Shown: positions 5,409 to 9,183 of the stretch, in pieces
Position numbering within the stretch: the stretch's first letter is position 1
Layout of the letters: the number at the start of each line of letters is the position of its first letter
Assembly (NCBI GenBank): GCA_036269915.1
Contig: DATBDM010000014.1
Coordinates: 1-9,183 of the forward strand
DNA length: 9,183 bases
From: DATBDM01 sp036269915
GTDB taxonomy: Bacteria; Actinomycetota; Thermoleophilia; Solirubrobacterales; Solirubrobacteraceae
Direction: 5' to 3'
Position numbers and translations under genes: made by a program
The notes under the pieces: model-generated
What the model saw: the letters and a program-made list of their open reading frames with translations, nothing else
What the model was told of the DNA's origin: nothing
Database searches by the model: none

Positions 5409-5813
5409 ATGCCTGACTTCCTTGACGAGAAGCGCAAGGAGATCCAGACGCGGCTCAAGGAGCTGCGCCCACTCGTCGACGAGTTCCACCGCCTCGAGGC
5501 CGCCGAGCGCGCCCTTTCCGGCGTCGATCCCACCCCCGCCCCGGCGAGCGCCTCGCCACGTCGCGCGCGCCGCTCCAGTGGCTCGTCCAACGGCCGCCGC
5601 GGGCGCCCGCGGGGCTCGGGCACCCGGGCCCAGGAGGCGCTCAAGCTGGTCCGCGAGCGCCCCGGGATCACCATCCCCGAGCTCGCTGAAGCGATGGGCA
5701 TCAAGCAGAACTACCTGTACCGCGTGATGCCCACCCTTGCTGAGGAGAATCGAGTGGTTAAGTCAGGTCGCGGGTGGCACCTGCGCGAGGGAAGTGACTC
5801 CGGCGGCGCCTGA
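5409..5813 (+). CDS. Coiled-coil, AT-hook-like, winged-helix DNA-binding protein
   Basis: This 134-residue protein has three visible parts. Residues 3-37 (DEKRKEIQTRLKELRPLVDE onward) are a charged amphipathic helix likely to form a coiled-coil dimer. Residues 38-72 are a Pro/Ala/Ser- and Arg-rich linker with RRGRPRGSG (63-71), whose GRP core matches an AT-hook. Residues 73-125 form a winged helix: ELAEAMGI leads into a recognition helix (KQNYLYRVMPTLAEE), and the wing is NRVVKSGRGWHL. The layout suggests a small, abundant DNA-binding protein, either a regulator or a nucleoid-associated protein; no target can be read. The start ATG has AGGAGA at 5397-5402. It is preceded on the same strand by the crotonase gene and converges on mdh, with 24 nt between the stops. 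Similar proteins seem common in Thermoleophilia, which I recall rather than show. Confidence 0.85.
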   Translation: MPDFLDEKRKEIQTRLKELRPLVDEFHRLEAAERALSGVDPTPAPASASPRRARRSSGSSNGRRGRPRGSGTRAQEALKLVRERPGITIPELAEAMGIKQNYLYRVMPTLAEENRVVKSGRGWHLREGSDSGGA

Positions 5814-5826
5814 GTCCGCCGAAGTC
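5796..5826. terminator. Bidirectional hairpin between the winged-helix gene and mdh
   Basis: GACTCCGGCGG (5796-5806) pairs with CCGCCGAAGTC (5816-5826) across a nine-base loop. Ten of eleven pairs are Watson-Crick. The odd pair is C-A in the + strand RNA but a G-U wobble in the minus-strand RNA, so the stem is better for mdh transcripts, starting 11 bases beyond the mdh stop. On the + strand it overlaps the last codons and the stop. There is no T-tract. Confidence 0.55.
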
Positions 5827-5837
5827 CCACCCGCTGA

Positions 5838-6824
5838 CTAGACCAGCCCCAGCCCCTTCACCGCGTCGCGCTCCTCCTTGAGCTCGTTCACGGTGGCGTC
5901 GATGCGCTGCTGGGAGAACTCGGGGATGTCGAGGCCCTCGACGATCTCCCACTCGCCGCCGGAGCAGCGGACGGGGAACGAGGAGATGATCCCCTCCTCG
6001 ACCCCGTAGGCGCCGGGCGAGTAGACGGCCATCGATACCCACTCGTCGCCGGGCGTGCCGAGGACCCAGTCGTGGACGTGGTCGATCGCCGCGTTGGCGG
6101 CCGACGCCGCGGAGGAGGCTCCGCGCGCCTCGATGATCTCGGCCCCGCGCTTGCCCACGCGCGGGATGTATCCGTCGGCGACCCAGGATTCGTCGCCGAC
6201 GACGTCCCAGGCGCGCTCGCCGCGCACCTTCGCGTTGAAGAGGTCCGGGTACATGCTCGGCGAGTGATTGCCCCAGACGACCATGTGGCTGATGTCCGAG
6301 ACGGCCACTCCGGTCTTCTGCGCGAGCTGGGCGACGGCGCGGTTGTGGTCCAGCCGGGTCATCGCGGTGAAGCGCTCGGCGGGGACGCCGTCCGCGTTGG
6401 ACTGGGCGATCAGCGCGTTGGTGTTGGCGGGGTTGCCGACGACCAGCACCTTGATGTCCGACGCCGCGTGCGCCGCGATCGCCTCGCCCTGGGGCTTGAA
6501 GATGCCGCCGTTGGCCTCGAGCAGGTCGGCGCGCTCCATCCCCTTCGTGCGCGGGCGCGCGCCGACCAGCAGCGCGACGCTCGTGCCGTCGAAGGCCTGG
6601 TCGGCGTCGTCGGTGATGTCGATGTCGGTGAGGAGCGGGAAGGCGCAGTCGAAAAGCTCGAGCGCGGTACCCTCCGCCGCCTTGACCGCCTGCGGAACCT
6701 CGAGCAGCTTGAGGCGGACGGGGGTGTCGACGCCGAGCATCTGGCCCGAGGCGATCCGGAACAGCAGGGCGTAGCCGATCTGGCCGGCGGCGCCCGTGAC
6801 GGTGACCGTGACCGGCTGGCTCAT
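5838..6824 (-). CDS. mdh: Malate dehydrogenase (group 2, cytosolic-type)
   Basis: This 328-residue enzyme interconverts malate and oxaloacetate with NAD in the TCA cycle. It has GAAGQIG (11-17) for the dinucleotide, E42 at the end of the second strand (usual for NAD preference), and a mobile substrate loop with R92 and R98 (RPRTKGMERADLL). N131 lies in GNPANTN, the proton relay is D159 and R162 in TRLDHNR, and the catalytic histidine is H187 in WGNHS. The length and the EGTALELFDCAFPLL signature place it with group 2 MDHs rather than the LDH-like type. All key residues are present. The ATG at 6824 has GGAGA seven bases upstream. A five-codon frame ends in an ATGA overlap with this start and may couple its translation. 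A candidate -10 lies near 6872-6877. It diverges from the M50 protease gene. Confidence 0.95.
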   Translation of the reverse strand: MSQPVTVTVTGAAGQIGYALLFRIASGQMLGVDTPVRLKLLEVPQAVKAAEGTALELFDCAFPLLTDIDITDDADQAFDGTSVALLVGARPRTKGMERADLLEANGGIFKPQGEAIAAHAASDIKVLVVGNPANTNALIAQSNADGVPAERFTAMTRLDHNRAVAQLAQKTGVAVSDISHMVVWGNHSPSMYPDLFNAKVRGERAWDVVGDESWVADGYIPRVGKRGAEIIEARGASSAASAANAAIDHVHDWVLGTPGDEWVSMAVYSPGAYGVEEGIISSFPVRCSGGEWEIVEGLDIPEFSQQRIDATVNELKEERDAVKGLGLV

Positions 6825-6838
6825 GCGTTCGTCTCCAT
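6821..6838 (-). other. Five-codon upstream ORF overlapping the mdh start
   Basis: On the minus strand ATG GAG ACG AAC GCA TGA (METNA) begins at 6838 and stops at 6821. Its TGA overlaps the mdh ATG as ATGA. GAGGAGG lies about 11 bases before its ATG, a little far for optimal use. It could be a leader peptide that couples mdh translation, or a chance ATG in the leader whose GGAGA serves mdh directly. Confidence 0.3.
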
Positions 6839-6871
6839 GGTTTCGGTGTCCTCCTCAGAAGTGAGCGGGCG

Positions 6872-6877
6872 ATGCTA
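6872..6877 (-). promoter_or_regulatory. Candidate -10 for mdh
   Basis: The minus strand reads TAGCAT here, a TANNNT match, predicting a start near 6864 and a leader of about 40 nt that contains GAGGAGG and the MET-NA mini-ORF. No convincing -35 lies 16-18 bases upstream, so this is a weak call. It falls in the divergent interval shared with the protease gene. Confidence 0.3.
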
Positions 6878-6895
6878 TGCCACCATTGTCCCCAC

Positions 6896-8062
6896 GTGCT
6901 CGGTAGCGGCGGCTCATTGAGGCTGGCGAACATCCTCGGCATCCGGGTCGGGGTGAACCTCTCGTGGTTCCTCGTCCTGTTCCTCTTCATCTTCTGGTTC
7001 CAGGAGCAGTTCACGGACATCCTGGGCGACCAGCAGCTCGGCTTCTTGACCGCCGTGCTGACGTCGCTCGGCTTCTTCGGCTCGATCCTGCTCCACGAGC
7101 TCGGCCACGCCCTCGCGGCGCGCCGCGAGGGGATCGAGGTCACGGGAATCGACCTGTTCCTGTTCGGCGGCGTGATGAAGATGAGCCACGACACGGAGTC
7201 GCCCGGCCAGGAGTTCCGCGTCTCGGCCGCCGGCCCGGCGGTCACGCTGCTGCTGGCGATGCTGCTGTCGGTCGTCGGACTGGTGGCGATCGGCGGCAGC
7301 TCGTTCGTCGACGCCGCGCTGCTGCGCGGCACCGCGCCCTCGAGCGTCTTCGACCTGGTGCTCTCGTTCCTCGTCTCGATGAACGTCCTGCTGCTGGTGT
7401 TCAACCTCGTTCCGGCCTTCCCGCTCGACGGCGGCCGGATCGCGCGCTCGATCGCCTGGAAGCTGACGGGCGACCGCACGAAGGCGACGCGCTTCGCCGC
7501 CTTCCTCGGGCAGATCTTCGCCGGGTTGCTGATCCTCTACGGGCTCTACCAGCTGTTCACGTCGCGCGACGCGTTCGGCGGCCTCTGGTACGTCGCGCTG
7601 GGCTGGATGCTCGGCGGCGGCGCGCGGGCGGCGGTGGCGCAGTCGGCGTTCACGCAGCGCCTCGAGGGCGTGACGGTCGCGGACATCATGGACGCCGAGC
7701 CGGTGACGATCCCCGCCTCGATCACCGCCACCCAGGCCTGGGAGGACTACTTCCTGCGCTACCAGGGCTGGCCGTGGTTCGCGGTCGTCGAGGACGACGG
7801 GCGCTTCGCCGGCCTGGCCCATCGCGCCGCGGTCGAGCACGCGGCCTACGAACGCGAGGAGCGGCCGGTGCGCGAGCTGGCGACGCCGAGCGCCTCGGAC
7901 ACCCAGGTGCGGGCGGACGCCTCGCTCGAGTCGCTGCTGAGCTCGGAGCCGCTGCTGCGCCTCGGCGCGCTGATGGCGGTCGATCCCGACGGCCGGCTGC
8001 GCGGCGTGGTCACGCGCGAGCAGCTCGAGCGCGCGCTGCGGGCGCGGCTGGCGGCGACGTGA
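6896..8062 (+). CDS. M50 (site-2 type) zinc metalloprotease with CBS domains
   Basis: This is an integral membrane protease of about 388 residues. Counting from the GTG at 6896, HELGH (67-71) gives the zinc histidines and catalytic glutamate, and NLVPAFPLDGG (170-180) supplies the third ligand, D178. Hydrophobic segments lie at about 22-36, 50-66, 115-135, 151-172 and 203-220. The cytoplasmic tail from about 262 (VADIMDAEPVTIPAS and onward) resembles a CBS pair, the second degenerate (RLGALMAVDPDGRLRGVVTREQLERAL). Such SpoIVFB-like proteases cut substrates within the membrane, often to activate sigma factors, and CBS domains bind adenine nucleotides. The start is uncertain: ATG 6872, GTG 6896 and TTG 6917 are all in frame. 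I prefer GTG because MLGSGGSLRLAN resembles the family N-terminus as I recall it. Its stop overlaps the next start (GTGA). Confidence 0.9.
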   Translation: MLGSGGSLRLANILGIRVGVNLSWFLVLFLFIFWFQEQFTDILGDQQLGFLTAVLTSLGFFGSILLHELGHALAARREGIEVTGIDLFLFGGVMKMSHDTESPGQEFRVSAAGPAVTLLLAMLLSVVGLVAIGGSSFVDAALLRGTAPSSVFDLVLSFLVSMNVLLLVFNLVPAFPLDGGRIARSIAWKLTGDRTKATRFAAFLGQIFAGLLILYGLYQLFTSRDAFGGLWYVALGWMLGGGARAAVAQSAFTQRLEGVTVADIMDAEPVTIPASITATQAWEDYFLRYQGWPWFAVVEDDGRFAGLAHRAAVEHAAYEREERPVRELATPSASDTQVRADASLESLLSSEPLLRLGALMAVDPDGRLRGVVTREQLERALRARLAAT

Positions 8063-8673
8063 AGCTGCGGGTGTCCGAGCACGAGCTCGGGCTGAGCTGG
8101 GTCGTCGAGGAGCCGCTGCAGCGCGCGAGCCACGCGCTCGCCGCCGACGGGCGCGTCTGGTTCATCGACCCGGTGGCCGACGACGCGGTGCTCGCGCGGG
8201 CCGCCGAGCTCGGCGAGCCGGCCGGCGTGATCCGGCTGCTCGACCGCCACGGCCGCGACTGCGACAGCCTCGCCGCCTCGCTGGGCGTGCCGCTGTACTC
8301 GCTGCCGGACGCGATCCCGGACTCGCCCTTCGAGGTCGTCCGCCTGCTGCACGTCCCGGGCTGGCACGAGCAGGCGCTGTGGTGGCCGGAGCGCCGCGCG
8401 CTCGTCGTCGCCGAGGTCGTCGGCAGCTCCTCGCACTACACGCTGGGCGGTGACCGCACCGCGGGCATCCACCCGATGGTCCGGCTGCTGCCGCCGGGCT
8501 CACTGCGCCGCTACCAGCCGGAGCACCTGCTGCTCGGCCACGGCGACCCGCTGCACGGCCCGGAGGCCACGACCGCGCTTCACGAGGCCTACGCCCGCTC
8601 GCGCTCGGACCTGCCGCGCATGCTCCTCGCCGCCCCGGCGTTACTGGGCGCGGCGAAGGGGCGCTGGGGCTAG
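8059..8673 (+). CDS. Metallo-beta-lactamase-like protein lacking metal ligands (putative pseudoenzyme)
   Basis: This 204-residue protein has no clear catalytic motif. Its outline follows a metallo-beta-lactamase fold: WFIDPVADD (34-42) resembles the strand before the active site, LLDRHGRDCDSLAASLGVPLY (60-80) falls where THxHxDH and the following helix belong, and LLLGHGDPLHG (157-167) resembles the C-terminal GHG turn. In the HxHxDH position only one histidine remains (DRHGRD), and PGWHEQ replaces the usual PGHT. It should therefore not bind two metals in the normal way, and may be a binding or structural protein. This relationship is inferred by eye and the fold could be another. The GTG start overlaps the protease stop (GTGA), so the two are translationally coupled. 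There is no signal peptide or membrane segment; it probably acts in the cytoplasm beside the protease. Confidence 0.75.
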   Translation: MKLRVSEHELGLSWVVEEPLQRASHALAADGRVWFIDPVADDAVLARAAELGEPAGVIRLLDRHGRDCDSLAASLGVPLYSLPDAIPDSPFEVVRLLHVPGWHEQALWWPERRALVVAEVVGSSSHYTLGGDRTAGIHPMVRLLPPGSLRRYQPEHLLLGHGDPLHGPEATTALHEAYARSRSDLPRMLLAAPALLGAAKGRWG

Positions 8674-8685
8674 GCGTACGGCATC

Positions 8686-8726
8686 CGCGCCGACTTCGCC
8701 TCGACATGTGAGGCAAACTCGGCGCG
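8686..8726. terminator. Nested hairpin after the protease operon
   Basis: CGCGCCGA (8686-8693) pairs exactly with TCGGCGCG (8719-8726). Inside, GCCTC (8698-8702) pairs with GAGGC (8710-8714) around the loop GACATGT, with a symmetric 4x4 internal loop between the stems. It begins 12 bases after the stop at 8673, as a terminator would, but has no T-tract. It also sits 24 bases upstream of the next -10 and could act as an operator or attenuator. Confidence 0.5.
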
Positions 8727-8750
8727 CATCGTGAGCAACCGACCCGTCAA

Positions 8751-8756
8751 TAGACT
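8751..8756 (+). promoter_or_regulatory. -10 element for a leaderless sdhA mRNA
   Basis: TAGACT matches TANNNT and ends eight bases before the ATG at 8765, so transcription would begin at or beside the start codon. No Shine-Dalgarno is visible between the -10 and the ATG. No clear -35 is seen. Confidence 0.5.
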
Positions 8757-8764
8757 CCTGCCAT

Positions 8765-9183
8765 ATGCCCTCCCACGACGTCCTGATCATCGGCGCCGGC
8801 CTGGCCGGTCAGCGCGCCGCGCTCGCGGCGGCCCGCGAGGGCGCGACCGTGGCGATCATGTCCAAGGTCCATCCCGTCCGCTCGCATTCCAACGCGGCGG
8901 CGGGCGGCATCAACGCCGCGCTGAACCCCGACGACTCGTGGGAGTCGCACGCGTTCGACACCGTCAAGGGCTCCGACTACCTCGGCGACCAGGACGCGAT
9001 CGAGATCATGTGCCGCGAGGCGCCGGACGAGGTGCTCTGGCTCGAGCACCACGGCGTCACCTTCCACCGCAACGCCGAGGGGCGCCTCGGCACCCGCGCG
9101 TTCGGCGGCGCCTCCGCGGCCCGCACGTACTACATCGCCGACATCACCGGCCAGGCGCTGCTGCACGTCCTCTACGAGCAGCT
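8765..9183 (+). CDS. sdhA: Succinate dehydrogenase/fumarate reductase flavoprotein subunit (5' part)
   Basis: The first 139 residues are present and the gene runs off the window. DVLIIGAGLAGQRAAL (5-20) is the FAD Rossmann motif. H41 in RSHSNAAAGGIN is the expected site of covalent FAD attachment. GVTFHR (97-102) and RAFGGASAAR (111-120) are the usual substrate-side segments of the family. The full protein is normally around 600 residues and oxidises succinate to fumarate in the TCA cycle and respiratory complex II, or runs in reverse in fumarate reductases. The N-terminus cannot separate the two; aerobic succinate dehydrogenase is more likely beside mdh. The ATG at 8765 follows a -10 placed for a leaderless mRNA. 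Iron-sulfur and membrane-anchor subunit genes are expected nearby, outside the window. Confidence 0.93.
   Translation, partial: MPSHDVLIIGAGLAGQRAALAAAREGATVAIMSKVHPVRSHSNAAAGGINAALNPDDSWESHAFDTVKGSDYLGDQDAIEIMCREAPDEVLWLEHHGVTFHRNAEGRLGTRAFGGASAARTYYIADITGQALLHVLYEQ

Noticed and set aside
5758..7479. 573-codon minus-strand open frame across mdh and the protease
   Set aside because: The part over mdh is a frame-shifted Arg/Gly-rich copy of the real gene, and the rest lies opposite the membrane protease. No motif supports it.
6964..8673. A single 569-codon protein joining the protease region to the downstream protein
   Set aside because: Only the last 204 codons (from 8059) look like protein. 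The upstream part is an out-of-frame reading of the M50 protease gene, so this is not a fusion.
1..9183. Search for mobile elements, CRISPR arrays, defence systems, tRNA and rRNA
   Set aside because: I saw no transposase or integrase motifs, regular repeats, cloverleaf folds or rRNA-like sequence. All genes share the same high-GC codon use and read as ordinary chromosome.

Overview
The window is chromosomal DNA of very high GC content, with dense genes, GTG/TTG starts, 4-base start/stop overlaps and apparent leaderless promoters. This suggests an actinobacterium. The protein repertoire (a MPDFLDEKR-type coiled-coil/winged-helix protein, a group-2 malate dehydrogenase, an M50 protease with CBS domains) makes me favour the Thermoleophilia/Solirubrobacterales. 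That placement rests on recollection of similar proteins, not on a search. I see no mobile element, CRISPR array, tRNA or rRNA; it reads as stable core or near-core chromosome.

Layout. Positions 1-50 hold the possible tail of an upstream + strand gene, followed by a perfect 10-bp hairpin (99-122) that probably terminates transcription from both sides. A three-gene minus-strand cluster follows in the order small four-cysteine protein (2247-2017), RNase Z-like metallo-beta-lactamase-fold hydrolase (1989-1213) and EAL-domain protein (1185-139), with two 27-nt gaps. A 231-bp divergent intergenic region (2248-2478) carries sequences resembling SigB/SigF-type promoters in both directions. On the + strand it leads into an SDR oxidoreductase and an SRPBCC protein joined by an ATGA overlap (2479-3848).

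A SAM-dependent methyltransferase (4554-3856, minus) converges on that pair and diverges from a crotonase-family gene (4586-5359, +), which has a -10 element placed for a leaderless mRNA. A 134-residue DNA-binding protein with a coiled coil, an AT-hook-like segment and a winged helix follows (5409-5813, +). It converges on malate dehydrogenase (6824-5838, minus) across a shared 11-bp hairpin. Divergent from mdh is an M50 site-2-type protease with CBS domains (6896-8062, +), translationally coupled to a protein that looks like a metallo-beta-lactamase-fold pseudoenzyme (8059-8673, +). After a nested hairpin (8686-8726) and a second leaderless-type promoter comes the start of the succinate dehydrogenase/fumarate reductase flavoprotein gene (8765 to the window end).

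How the genes fit together. mdh and sdhA are TCA-cycle enzymes about 2 kb apart, and the crotonase-family enzyme suggests acyl-CoA metabolism nearby. The minus-strand cluster pairs a cyclic-di-GMP-type EAL domain with a hydrolase and a putative metal-binding small protein. The SDR/SRPBCC pair looks like one functional unit. I found no clear new multi-gene system. The observations most worth following are the divergent stress-type promoter pair, the EAL protein with an altered loop 6, the conserved-cysteine mini-protein, the protease/pseudo-hydrolase coupling, and possible small translational-control elements before mdh and the winged-helix gene.
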